Both the position numbers and the translations under genes were made by a program. From Tigriopus japonicus (lineage: Eukaryota; Arthropoda; Copepoda; Harpacticoida; Harpacticidae), in NCBI GenBank assembly GCA_010645155.1, contig JAAGOF010000244.1, positions 102,900-166,899 on the forward strand: 64,000 bases of DNA, in the 5' to 3' direction. The notes below the pieces were generated by a model. The model was not told the DNA's origin, did not search any database, and was given only the letters and a program-made list of their open reading frames with translations. Position 1 is the stretch's first letter, and each line of letters starts with the position of its first letter. This document shows, one piece after another, positions 45,939-56,126 of this stretch.

Positions 45939-48171
45939 GTAATTTTGACCTGAGAGGACGACCGAACAATCGTTGGGCAGGAGATAATCCATCCGAACGC
46001 GGAGTATTTCGGAGCTCCAACAATCCAGACAGGAATTGTTCCGATCCCCACTCCCCTCGGCACTTGGCGAGAAGATACTTGCAAGCCTTGACGTTGGACT
46101 CGGCGTGCCCATTGGATTGGGGGTTACGAGGCGACGAAGGTCTCCATTCCACACCCCAACGCTTAAAAAAATCTTGGGTCAAAGACGAGGCAAAAGGAGT
46201 GCCATTATCCGAACGGAATACATTGGGTACCCCCATCATGGTGAAAAAACCGCGGAGTTCCTGAACGAGAGAAGAGGCACAGGGGGAAGAATTAAATCGA
46301 GCCATCAGGGGAAACCCCGAAAAACGATCGGTATATACGAGGAAATCTTTCCCCCCATACGAGAAAAAATCTGCGGATACCATCTCAAAAGGACGAGAAG
46401 GTTGATCCGTAGACAACAACGGTTCTGGCGGATTTGAAGGCCGAAAATAGGCACATTCCCGACAATTTTCGATCATGTTAGTAATGTCGGATGTAAATCC
46501 TGGCCAAAATACAATCTGCCTGGCTCGCCTCTTCGTTCTTTCCACGCCCTGGTGACTGGCATGAAGTAAAGACAATATCTCTTGAATTGCAGATGGAGGA
46601 ACGACGACACGAGAGCCACGAAGGACGAGATCTCCATCAACGGATAGTTCATCTGCAATCTTTTTGAAAAGCGAAACATATCCGGATCTGACCTTAAAAA
46701 CGATGTTTTTCTCCACCGACGACTTCAAAGCCTGGTACTCGTCAGAAGAACGAGCATGGACAGAAAGGTTGTCCAGGACAAGATCAGTTTCTCCAGCTTT
46801 GACCACAGCTATTTGGAGATTGGAGGCGGCTTGATCATCATTGTCCTCTTCCCCGGGATTCGAAACGGGTGCCCGAGATAAAGCATCAGGAATAAAATGT
46901 TCCTTGCCACATTTCCATTCCACAGAGAACTTGAATGAAGAAAGACGAGAGCGATAAGTGAGAATACGTGGATTTTCGATCGAATTAAGCATTTGGTCAT
47001 TGAAGATGTTTTTTAAAGGTTTGTGATCCGTAATCACTGTAAACTTCTCCAAACCCGACAAATAAATCCGACACTTTTTGATCGCCCAATAGATTGCTAA
47101 AGCTTCGAGCTCAAGAATAGCATATCTGGTCTCCGCTTCTTTTAGAAAACGGGATCCGCACTGAATGAGACGCCATTTGTCATCATGGAGTTGTAGAAGC
47201 GCAAACCCGAGACCCTTCAACTTGGATGCGTCTGTTTGAAGAACGGTCTGGGCTCCAAGCTTGTACATCCCCAAAATAGGAGGAGAGGTGAGGGCAGACT
47301 TTACTTGCTCAAACGCATTCAAATGCTCAGGCAACCATAAAAATACATTTTTAGTTTTCAACAGACCTCGAAGTGGTTCGGCGTTTTTGGCGATCTCGCT
47401 TGAAAACTGACCCAGTTGATTCACGAGTCCAAGAAATGATCTCAAATCTCGACGATCTTCCGGTGGAGGAAATCTCGAGATCGCGGCCACTTTCTCTGGA
47501 TCGGCCCGAATGCTATTTTGAGAAATACGAAAGCCCACGAAATCGATTTCCTCAGCTCCTCCAATGACGCTCTTTTTCGCATTGACGGTCATACCAAAAT
47601 GGACACATCGCTCAAGGATCTCACAAGTGATTCGAACAAGGTCGTGGTAATCCTCCTTGCCCACAGCCATATCGTCAATGACTTTTTGGACTTCGAGACC
47701 GGACATTGCCACGTCGCCTCTGTAAGAGAAAGAATCTCCCGTAGAAATGAAGCCCATTGGCGACCGAAGAAAGCGGTATTTCCCAAAAGGAGTTATAAAA
47801 GTAGTCAACTCTTGAGATTCTTTGGCTAAAGGCATTTGCCAATAGCCCTTGATCAAGTCCAATTTGACAAAATACTTATCACAGGGCTTGAAACCACAAA
47901 TTGCCTCGGCTGGAGTCTTGGTGGGATGGATGGAGCGGACGACCTCTGTGTTCAAACGTGTCAAGTCAATGCATAGACGGAATGAACCATCTGCCTTCGG
48001 TACAACGACCAGGGGATGACACCACAAGGTGGGGACGTCGCCCACGGGCACGATAATTTGCCGATCCACCATTTCATCCAGATCTTTCTTGACTAATGCC
48101 ATTTGAGGGATTGGTATCTGGTAAGCCGTATTGATCGCAAATGGTTTCGCTCCTTCCTTCAAGGTTATCAC
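45883..48171 (-). CDS. Gypsy Pol: RT, RNase H and integrase, interrupted
   Basis: 762 codons without stops. RT: LCIDLTRLN, VKLDLIKGYWQMPLA, SPMGFISTGD, KVIDDMAV (catalytic pair in an IDD context), DFVGFRIS. RNase H: LQTDASKLKGLGFALLQ, ILELEALAIYWAI, ITDHKPL. Integrase: HHCC site HASHQGVERTKRR...CRECAYF; core D in ADFF, FRSDNG and the E of GHAESNVK. The first codon corresponds to the edge of the MITE at 48172, and the last ~19 codons are read from the MITE starting at 45938, so neither end is the true one. Confidence 0.88.
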   Translation of the reverse strand: MITLKEGAKPFAINTAYQIPIPQMALVKKDLDEMVDRQIIVPVGDVPTLWCHPLVVVPKADGSFRLCIDLTRLNTEVVRSIHPTKTPAEAICGFKPCDKYFVKLDLIKGYWQMPLAKESQELTTFITPFGKYRFLRSPMGFISTGDSFSYRGDVAMSGLEVQKVIDDMAVGKEDYHDLVRITCEILERCVHFGMTVNAKKSVIGGAEEIDFVGFRISQNSIRADPEKVAAISRFPPPEDRRDLRSFLGLVNQLGQFSSEIAKNAEPLRGLLKTKNVFLWLPEHLNAFEQVKSALTSPPILGMYKLGAQTVLQTDASKLKGLGFALLQLHDDKWRLIQCGSRFLKEAETRYAILELEALAIYWAIKKCRIYLSGLEKFTVITDHKPLKNIFNDQMLNSIENPRILTYRSRLSSFKFSVEWKCGKEHFIPDALSRAPVSNPGEEDNDDQAASNLQIAVVKAGETDLVLDNLSVHARSSDEYQALKSSVEKNIVFKVRSGYVSLFKKIADELSVDGDLVLRGSRVVVPPSAIQEILSLLHASHQGVERTKRRARQIVFWPGFTSDITNMIENCRECAYFRPSNPPEPLLSTDQPSRPFEMVSADFFSYGGKDFLVYTDRFSGFPLMARFNSSPCASSLVQELRGFFTMMGVPNVFRSDNGTPFASSLTQDFFKRWGVEWRPSSPRNPQSNGHAESNVKACKYLLAKCRGEWGSEQFLSGLLELRNTPRSDGLSPAQRLFGRPLRSKLLSALTNFRSGRRLICSTR

Positions 48172-48284
48172 TAGAGACAGGAAGTTAAGACGAATAAAAC
48201 TGTCAAATTAGACGAAAAAAGACGAATAGAATTACCTGATAAGACGAATAAAGACGAATGAAATTACCTGATTAGACGAATAAA

Positions 48285-48433
48285 GGTTGTACAGATCTGC
48301 CAACAGTAACTCATTGGTAGATCAAATTTCATATAAACACTAATTATTGAAACTATAATAATGATTAACTCTCTTTACAGGGAATTCCATTCCTTGTAGC
48401 GGTATTGAAAAATCCGCCCCCCCCCCAAAAAAA
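48285..48433 (+). repeat. LINE-A 3'-end fragment
   Basis: Starts at GGTTGTACAGATCTGCC (last codons of the LINE) and ends in GTAGCGGTATTG, AAAAATCCGC, a C-run and an A-run. AGACGAATAAA on both sides could be a target duplication, but the host sequence is itself made of that repeat. Confidence 0.85.
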
Positions 48434-48799
48434 AAGACGAATAAAATTGCCCAATTAGACAAAAAAAGACGAAAAAAACTGACAAATACGACAAAAAGAC
48501 GAAAAACCCTAACAAATACGAAAAAAAACGAAAAAACTGACTTACACGGCAAAAAAAGACTAATGAATTGCCTGTAAAGAGGATTAAAACTGCTGTCCAT
48601 AAAGTAGACAAAATGTGTGGCCCAAATGAGGGGAAACAGCTGCACCCTTGTGCAAAATGGATAAATTTCCAAAGTTAACAAACGGAAAAGTGCCGAATAA
48701 GCAAGAAATGGTCAGTGGAACATATAAATTTAAAAAAAGCCAAGAGCTCAAAACCGCCTTTATTTCAATAGAGCAATACTTAAAAGCAGATTTGCTGAC

Positions 48800-49322
48800 A
48801 TAGGTATCTGATACTGTATGTCTTCAAGAGCGTTCATGGGCTCTGTCCTAACCGAGGATTTGAGATCAGTTGTAGCGATCGTAGAGGTTTTTCGTGCCTT
48901 TTGAGAGCACCTCCAAATCCTAAAGGAATCAAGGCTAGTTGGAACCACAGATCATATAATGACTAGATGTCGCATTGGCCGTTCCGTCGGCGAGAGAAAA
49001 GGGACACCACTTGGCTTAGCTGCGCTAGCTTCAAAATCTCAGGGCGACCGGGTGCTTAGAAGTAACGACGCTCGCTCGCGTCGAGAACAAAGTACGTACG
49101 GTACGTTGAGTTTGTTCAGGATTTGGCCACGCTGGCAAAATATTGAAAAGTTCGAAATTCTCACCATTTTAGGGTGTAGTGTTATGTACCAGCTGATGAA
49201 GCAAAGTTGTCCCCTTTTTTCTCGCACAAAGCGAGGTCTAGCCATTATATGGTCTGTGGTTGGAACACTGAAGTCCTCCTCTCTTCTCTATTGGGCTCCT
49301 TCATTGTTCAATATCTGTCTAT
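48800..49322 (+). repeat. LINE-A internal fragment split by a MITE
   Basis: 48800-48945 (GTATCTGATACTGTATGT ... GGAATCAAGGCTAGTTGGAAC) continues at 49267-49322 (TGAAGTCCTCCTCTCTTCTC ... CATTGTTCAATAT), matching copy 3 at 21555-21745. Unlike 48285..48433 it lacks the 3' tail, so it is a separate fragment. Confidence 0.8.
48946..49258. mobile_element. MITE with CACAGA-type ends and perfect 8-bp duplication
   Basis: Ends CACAGATCATATAATGACTA and TAGCCATTATATGGTCTGTG are inverted repeats of about 24 bp. GTTGGAAC is duplicated at 48938-48945 and 49259-49266. The 313 bp are GC-richer than the host element and non-coding. The CACAG start does not fit the usual hAT consensus; the superfamily is unassigned. 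Confidence 0.88.
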
Positions 49323-49632
49323 TTTATTCCAAATTTGAGAAAAAAGCTTCAAATCTAAGAAAAATTCCAAGTTTTGACTAATAAGACGAAAAAAGTTGAG
49401 TGAAATTGCCGGATTAGACGAAAAAAGACGGATAAAATCCAATTTAGACGAATAAATTTGTCGCGACGAATAAGGGTAAAAAAGACGAATAAAGACGAAA
49501 AAAGACGAATAAGTTTATTCGTCTTAAGTTCCTGTCCCTAGTTATCACCATCGGATCCCCAACAATTGGTCCACACATTGGTTTCAATCGCGATTCATCG
49601 AAGGCCAAACTGTAAATAGATTTAAGTTTGTT

Positions 49633-51408
49633 TTAAACAACGAAAAAATCTTCCCTAGAGGGTGAAGAAGGTAAAGTTGAAATCCATTCTTCTCGCTCTT
49701 TCAACGGCCAAATAGGAATGACTGGATTAGGAGATATTTCGACCTTTTTCTGCTCTATTACAGAAATGGCTGGTTGAGGGAAAGTGGGCCCCACTATTCC
49801 CAAGACTCGACACGCCTCCAAACTGAGGTATGCATCGTCGATATCATGACTGACAATAATGGTCACGTCACGGGCAATGTGTTCACCATCCAATGACAAA
49901 TCGGACTGGAACGAACCGACAAGATTAAGGGGACGACCATCAACACCAGAAACGGTGGAGCTCGGTAAACATTGCTTAATAGGCGTTAATTGACATATGT
50001 CTGAATCGCGAATGACTGACTTCGATGATCCACAAGGGAAAACATTCACGTCAATCCGGTTGGCACGTTCACGATGGGGAGACGTTGTCCCATGAAGATG
50101 AAGACCACCGGCTTTCTTGGAATGATCTTTCTGGCGACATGCAGGCTGCCAATGACCTGTACGCCCACAACCGTGACATTTTGATTTCTGGGCCGGACAC
50201 TCATCTCGGGAATGAGTCTTGGTGAGGCCACAAAATGGACATTTCTCAGAATACCCTGACTTTTTGAAAGGTATCTTACCGCCTTTTCCTCCATTTTTCT
50301 TGTATGTAGATTTCGCCACATGACCGGCTTGATCGAGAGCACCGACCTCTGGAACTGGGTTTTGAGAATTGAATCCACGGACTCCACGACGATTAGTCTC
50401 CAGTTCAAGAACACACTTTCGGGCCTCATCAAATGTTGTGGGATTACGTTCCATCAACTTCGTCTTGTCGCTATCAATCCTCATCCCCTGAAATAATAGA
50501 GCGATGAGGAGACGATCTTCGGTGATCTTGGCAGTGTCAGCATAATCTGCTGCTTCACGAAGCGAAGTGCAAAAAGAAGAATAATCTTGGCCTTCTTTCT
50601 GTCGCACCGCCAGAAGATCCCGCATGTCGAGGTGAATGTTCCTCAAGCTTCGTAAGTAGGCCTCAACCAAATCCAATATTTCAACAACAGTTCGACCAGT
50701 ATCTTGTTTGATTCCTAGTGAATGTTGGATGATCCTCAGGAAACCCGACGAGCAGCATTCCCAAAATAGACCCACTTGGATGGATTGTGCTCTTTGATCT
50801 AAATAGACAAGGTTCGAGTAATTTACCCACATCGGACGCCATCGTACAAACGTCTTATGATCAGTGTCGTCCTGAAGTAAAGGAGGCTTCTTTACATCGA
50901 CTCTTAGAAGAGAACGACCCGACCCGGATTCACGAGCTGGTGGAGAACGCCCACTAGCCTCGGCTCGGAGTAAAGCGGCATCCACGTCTCGTTGGAATCC
51001 AATCAACTTTGATTGAGCATTGAAAAATGCTGCAAGGTGTCCATCTACGGCTGGATCTGCATCGGCCGCATCAGCTGCGAGATGGCAGATCACCTGATCC
51101 TCGGCATTCAGGTACTTTTGTAATCGATCTTCCCAATGATTAACAAATCTTTCCAATAATGTTGGATGCTCACCCACGACATAATCGTTCAACGCGGACT
51201 CAGCCTCATTCCTAGCTCGGGTAAGAGCAGCTTTGAAGCCTCGGCGACTGGCCTTCAAGACTTGAAGCTCATCTCGGTTGGACATGACGGACACAAACCA
51301 AGGGAATGACGAATCTACGGATCGAGTGCACCGCAGGAAATTCGGAAATCCAAGTTTCAACACCACAGAAATGGGATGGATGGGACTCCATGGAAATGAT
51401 CCTCGCAC
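49633..51408 (-). CDS. Gypsy Gag and protease region
   Basis: The open frame is 591 codons, but the likely start is the ATG at 51285 (MSNRDELQ), giving about 550 residues. A helical capsid region (FVRWRPMWVNYSNLVY ... LEAYLRSLRN ... LLIALLFQGM) is followed by a CCHC knuckle CHGCGRTGHWQPAC and a retropepsin-like domain. At the active-site position (about 50026-50040) the frame reads VFPCGSSKSVI. The Asp-Thr expected in D-T/S-G-S/A is absent, apparently through a 3-base loss, so the protease should be inactive. The frame ends in TAA at 49633-49635, and pol continues in the same frame after it. Confidence 0.85.
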   Translation of the reverse strand: MRGSFPWSPIHPISVVLKLGFPNFLRCTRSVDSSFPWFVSVMSNRDELQVLKASRRGFKAALTRARNEAESALNDYVVGEHPTLLERFVNHWEDRLQKYLNAEDQVICHLAADAADADPAVDGHLAAFFNAQSKLIGFQRDVDAALLRAEASGRSPPARESGSGRSLLRVDVKKPPLLQDDTDHKTFVRWRPMWVNYSNLVYLDQRAQSIQVGLFWECCSSGFLRIIQHSLGIKQDTGRTVVEILDLVEAYLRSLRNIHLDMRDLLAVRQKEGQDYSSFCTSLREAADYADTAKITEDRLLIALLFQGMRIDSDKTKLMERNPTTFDEARKCVLELETNRRGVRGFNSQNPVPEVGALDQAGHVAKSTYKKNGGKGGKIPFKKSGYSEKCPFCGLTKTHSRDECPAQKSKCHGCGRTGHWQPACRQKDHSKKAGGLHLHGTTSPHRERANRIDVNVFPCGSSKSVIRDSDICQLTPIKQCLPSSTVSGVDGRPLNLVGSFQSDLSLDGEHIARDVTIIVSHDIDDAYLSLEACRVLGIVGPTFPQPAISVIEQKKVEISPNPVIPIWPLKEREEWISTLPSSPSREDFFVV

Positions 51409-51508
51409 ACCAAATGTCGAACACCGAAAAGTGTTGAGACCACAAGTCTCAGATCAGGAAAGCCACAGACGGATGTACTTTAAGAATTCGTACTAACCGA
51501 CTGCGCCA

Positions 51509-51645
51509 TCGCATGATCGTATCGAGTGGTAAAGAGAGAACGAGTTCACTGATCAAGTGGTAAGACGGAAGTGTATTTCTGTATGTCAAAAGCTCACAAG
51601 TAAACGGCAGAATTGCTTACGCAAGGTAATCATGACATCAATACA
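51509..51645 (-). repeat. Gypsy 5' LTR
   Basis: Partner of 44991..45127. The very short LTR length is usual for Mag-like Gypsy elements. The sequence directly inside it (TGGCGCAGTCGGTTAG) begins with TGG, as primer-binding sites do. Confidence 0.92.
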
Positions 51646-51659
51646 AGTGCCAACTTAAA

Positions 51660-52125
51660 ACATACTTTACTCTACACATAGATATTTAGCCCACGTAAAA
51701 TAATCAAGGAAACAAGGGTCACAAAGTTTCTGATGTGAACTTTTTCACAATAAGAAAAATAACTTTAAGGGCACTTTTTTCCCCTTTCCAAAGATTTTGA
51801 ATAATTGGCATCATAAAATGTGAAGTTTAACAATGACAATTTTAGCGGGAAATTTTGGCGGGAAATTTCAAGCCTTCATTTGATTAATTGGTCCCTCAGA
51901 ACCGGTTTTGGGATGACATTTTTGAGCAAAAAGTACAAAAAATGTTAAGAAAATGTTGAAATTTTCCAAAAAATGTCAAATAAAATTAAACTGTTAAATT
52001 TACGTAAAATTGGCAAAAAATGTAAAAAAATATTTTTGATGTAAAAAAAATTTTTCCCTAGCCCTAGAGATGTTGTTCCGAGAAACTTTGTCCAAAATGG
52101 CTTGGTTTGAGTTCCTAATATGGCG
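51660..52125. other. Intergenic
   Basis: AT-rich, no gene recognised. TTTTGGCGGGAAATTT-type blocks and poly(A)/GTAAAAAAATA runs only. Confidence 0.35.
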
Positions 52126-52128
52126 TTG

Positions 52129-52777
52129 AAATGAGAAATGCAGGGGGAGGTTTGAGTGATCTCTTCAAAAATCTTATCGCGGGCGGATGAAAGAAAAGAA
52201 AAGGCTTGTTTGGCAAAAGTGGGTGGCTCGTGAGAATTTGGGCAGTTTAAGGGTTTTCGCAATTTATAGACCGTCCTTATGACTTAGATGCGATGAAAAA
52301 TGTCGAATTGCAAGTTTGAACACCTTTGGTTAGGATTTTGGAAAAATATGCACACTTCAGTTGTTCATTCTTGCACGAGAAAATTCTCAACAAAAGGCCA
52401 CTTTTTTGGGTAAGTACAAGTGTAAGTGATGTAAAAAGCACTGATTTTTATTGTAAAACTCCAAAACCATCAAGGTACCGAACAAAATGCCGTATTTTGT
52501 ACGTATTTCTCTTCAATATCAAAGGTCTTTTTTAAGTGCTTTCCATTGTTTAGTCAGAAGAATAATTTTGTAAATTCTTACAAAACCGAGAGTCAAAATG
52601 TTCAAACTTGCATTTGACATTTTTTGTAGCATCTAAGTCATAAGGGCGGTCTGTAAACGCGAAAACCCTTGCACTGACCAAAATCTTACGTTGACAAACA
52701 AGCCTTTTCTCTTCTTTCATCCGCCCGCGATAAGATTTTTGAAGAGATCACTCAAACCTCCCCCTGCACCTCTCATT
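52129..52777. mobile_element. Foldback element with ~200-bp inverted arms
   Basis: Left arm AATGAGAAATGCAGGGGGAG, then GTTTGAGTGATCTCTTC, TTATCGCGGGCGGATGAAAG, AGGGTTTTCGC and ACCGTCCTTATGACTTAGATG. The right arm is the inverse (CATCTAAGTCATAAGGGCGGT ... CTCCCCCTGCACCTCTCATT). The arms are about 85-90 % alike around a ~250-bp centre with no transposase. Not related to the 9567 foldback family. Confidence 0.75.
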
Positions 52778-52789
52778 GAGAGCGGTAAG

Positions 52790-55628
52790 GACAGTATGAG
52801 GGCGATTGGCGTTAGGCCGATCTGATTCTGCCTTCATTTCTCAAGTGTGACGAGTTTTCGATTGAAGATCGAGATTTCACTCGTTTAAAAATAATGCGTT
52901 GGTGTCAGTCAACTACTTTTATGCCTTGATTACATCTACTTATTTGAGATATAATAAAAAAGGTGCACTTTCGTAATTTAGTTGATATGCAAAGCAAATT
53001 GAATGGATATTTGCGGTATTTTGTTTTTCGTATTTTGTACCTGCCTGTTGCTTCTTTAGTACTATGTGAGATCGCGGACATTGAGTCGTGCTGCGCAGGT
53101 GGACCGAAACTTGAAAAGCTCAATGCTGTTAAAAAAGGAGATGATTCTGATATTGTTGGTGACTACATGTGGTGTACCAATATTGCGACGGACCAACGTG
53201 TTTTAAAATGCGCTAAAAAGTACTCAGGCTTCCTGTAAGAGTGAAATAAAAAACCAACTTTTCACCAAACCTCACATTTATGTCGGAGGGCCAGACCTTA
53301 TCAGGGTTCAAACTTTATTTGTAGACCAATTTGAATCATCCCTCTTGTCTCGCTTGACTCAATGAACACGTACTTTACTTTTGAAAAATTGACATGGTGT
53401 TGATTTGAGCAAACTCATAAGCCGCTTTGATGATCGGTATCGAAGGACGCACGTTTGGGATTTTTTTGATTCCCGCTCTGACCCTGAATTACCGTTCCGA
53501 CGCGGCCAGTCGTCCAAACAAAAAGCGTCGTCTTGCTTTAGTCCAAAACAACAAGAGCAACTTACGAGAGGGAAAAACCAAAAGACCTTTCATGAACGCA
53601 TCAGAAGATGTTTGAAGGATGGTAGAGGCAACCAATCAACAAACCCACCAATCGATCAACCATGGGAATTCGGACCAAAGCCAAGAAACAACTAGATTCT
53701 ACACGCAAGCTTAAGTGAAAACATGTAAGAATGGGTGACAGCACCAAACACCGACACCGTTCCAAAACATTTCGAGAAAAAATGCCACAATATCAGAAAC
53801 TTCAATTTTTGGAAAGATTCTTCACCTCTATATCAGAATGACCCGATGGAAGTGAACAAAATGATATGCCATAGATAGAATCAAGGCTCAATGTGACCTA
53901 CCCTATGCCATACTGTTAATGAATAAATCCCAGATAATTGGAGCTTTTTTTGATGATAAGCTTACAAAATTTCCTATTAACACCAATCTTCTTTGGACTA
54001 TTCCATGATTCATCTGATTTCAATTGGCCTAAATGGTTTATGGGGTCCTTAACGTCATCGTTGCTAAGTGTTGTTGAAGCGTCAAATGTGATCTTATGTC
54101 CGCAAAGTTGCTGCCTTGTTGTCATTGGTTGAGCGGGCTCAATTTTGAACCAATCCCTGACTTTGTTTAGATTAGTGACCTCACTGAATCGTTGGCTAAT
54201 TATCACACTGTGGCGATTATGCATGCAGCGGCCCGGTTTTTATTATGTAATTTCTTTCCAGGTACATGTCGAAATCTCATTTTTGACATGAATTCCATTC
54301 GTCTTGGAGGGACGAGGGGAATTCGAAAAAAATGAGATTTATTCACCAAAAAATATTCGGTGCACGGGGAAAATGGATTTGTGGACTTGTACTAGTCGCA
54401 CCTGCATCGTTTTCAACACTTTGTTTCTTCATGTCATTCTTCTCCTTGAAGAACAAGAAAAAGAAGAATGCTCCTAATCGATAATTAGAAACTATGTGAT
54501 TCCCTATGTAATGTGTATGTGAAAGCCAAAATATAATAGACCAATCAAAAAATGTAACAAATGTTTGTTTTCAAAGCTGATATAAAAAGTGTTTAGTTCT
54601 TTAGGTATGTTTGTCCCGTGTCCAGCAACAGGTCAGTACAGCAGTTTAGCCCTTTAGTTCCTGACGTTCACAGAAAGGGAACATGTTATACACCACATGC
54701 CAAGACTCTTTTAAGTTTTCATTTTCTAATCCAAGCTTTTGTGAGTGTTATATATATGCAAAATGGTCACCTTAGCACATTCAGAAGAAGAAATAATCAT
54801 TACGTGACTGAAATTTAAGGCCTTAAGGCATTTACCTAAAGTTTTAAGGCCTTCGTGAACATTCTTTTTACAACTGACAGACATGAGTGTAACATTTGGT
54901 TGTACCAATATATCATGTTTCTATTTACATTGAAGCCGTATCCACAATCAATTAGAGTTGATGTTCCCGCAATGGGAAAGTTAGGACCTTTACATACCAA
55001 AAATTACCTACAGAGGATCTTGACGTATAGTACCAGCACCTTTCAATTTTACTTCAGTAATTGGAATCATTTTGGAAATATGCCTTCATGCGCCCTCTCC
55101 TTTGGCCTCAGTGCAACATATTGGTGCAAAAAAGGGATCCTTGCACGGTAAATATAGGCAATAACGCCCAAAAATAGTGTTTACAATTACAAGCAATTTA
55201 AATGTTTAAAGGTACTAAGCAATCAATGTAAGTTATAAAACACAGATTTAATTGTGTGGCCCAATAGCTTTATGTGTCACCCCACGTGTCACCCATAGCA
55301 GGGTGACAAGGCAGTGCACATCTCCCCCCTCCAAGGGAAACCCCGAGGACGAGAGAACATGGGAGCACATCATGAAAAAAGTCATGAACGATGGAAAAAG
55401 ACAAGCACAATGAGTCTGCTCAATGAGAATGATGGCTACCCAATATGTGGGTGAGATACGTGGGTGTGGGTGCCTTGATGTGACAAATCAATATTTCTAC
55501 TTCTCCATTTGACATCACAGTACTAATATATAAGTCTTTCATGAAATATAGACATACACCCTCATATGGGAAAATGAGATTATCAGGTCGTACTCTTATC
55601 ACAGCGAACTAGCCTTCAACCGGCTATT
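52790..55628. other. Unassigned region with several short frames
   Basis: Frames at 52963-53238 (91 codons, Cys-containing C-terminus GDYMWCTNI...CAKKYSGFL), 53405-53695 (96 codons, basic), 53916-54224 (minus) and 54855-55151 are not recognisable. They lack clear splice partners. No mobile-element ends were seen. Confidence 0.3.
54332..54484 (+). CDS. Possible 50-residue membrane microprotein
   Basis: ATG at 54332 opens a 50-codon frame: a basic N-terminus (MRFIHQKIFGARGKW), one hydrophobic segment (ICGLVLVAPASFSTLCFFMS) and a Lys-rich tail (LKNKKKKNAPNR). That is a single-pass topology with positive charges on both sides. No homologue is known to me, so it may be chance. Confidence 0.2.
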   Translation: MRFIHQKIFGARGKWICGLVLVAPASFSTLCFFMSFFSLKNKKKKNAPNR

Positions 55629-56126
55629 NNNNNNNNNNNNNNNNNNNNNNNNNNNNNNNNNNNNNNNNNNNNNNNNNNNNNNNNNNNNNNNNNNNNNNNN
55701 NNNNNNNNNNNNNNNNNNNNNNNNNNNNNNNNNNNNNNNNNNNNNNNNNNNNNNNNNNNNNNNNNNNNNNNNNNNNNNNNNNNNNNNNNNNNNNNNNNNN
55801 NNNNNNNNNNNNNNNNNNNNNNNNNNNNNNNNNNNNNNNNNNNNNNNNNNNNNNNNNNNNNNNNNNNNNNNNNNNNNNNNNNNNNNNNNNNNNNNNNNNN
55901 NNNNNNNNNNNNNNNNNNNNNNNNNNNNNNNNNNNNNNNNNNNNNNNNNNNNNNNNNNNNNNNNNNNNNNNNNNNNNNNNNNNNNNNNNNNNNNNNNNNN
56001 NNNNNNNNNNNNNNNNNNNNNNNNNNNNNNNNNNNNNNNNNNNNNNNNNNNNNNNNNNNNNNNNNNNNNNNNNNNNNNNNNNNNNNNNNNNNNNNNNNNN
56101 NNNNNNNNNNNNNNNNNNNNNNNNNN
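55629..56126. other. Assembly gap (498 N)
   Basis: Unresolved bases. The right edge falls inside a TTAGG array, so the gap probably reflects that repeat and hides the left half of MITE copy 2. Confidence 1.

Larger units (their letters stand above)
48172..49540. mobile_element. hAT-type element with AGACGAATAAA arrays, inserted in Gypsy pol
   Basis: Ends TAGAGACAGGAAGTTAAGAC and GTCTTAAGTTCCTGTCCCTA pair as TIRs. A perfect 8-bp duplication GTTATCAC lies at 48164-48171 and 49541-49548. Irregular arrays of AGACGAATAAA/AAAGACGAA occupy 48190-48285, 48434-48560 and 49380-49525. The interior has no transposase and contains two LINE-A fragments and another MITE. Pol is in the same frame on both sides. 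Confidence 0.88.
44991..51645 (-). mobile_element. Gypsy-type (Ty3) LTR retrotransposon, complete, identical LTRs
   Basis: Identical 137-bp LTRs flank the element (44991..45127 and 51509..51645). A 5-bp target duplication AGTGC lies at 44986-44990 and 51646-51650. Order on the minus strand: LTR, a putative primer-binding site TGGCGCAGTCGGTTAG directly after the LTR (51508 downwards), Gag with CCHC knuckle, degenerate protease, RT, RNase H, integrase, polypurine tract AAAAAGGGGAGT, LTR. Two later insertions split pol (48172..49540 and 45577..45938). Without them the element is about 4.9 kb. Confidence 0.93.

Noticed and set aside
52963..53695. Frames of 91 and 96 codons as small genes
   Set aside because: No homology, no signal peptide or repeats, lengths near background for this base composition.
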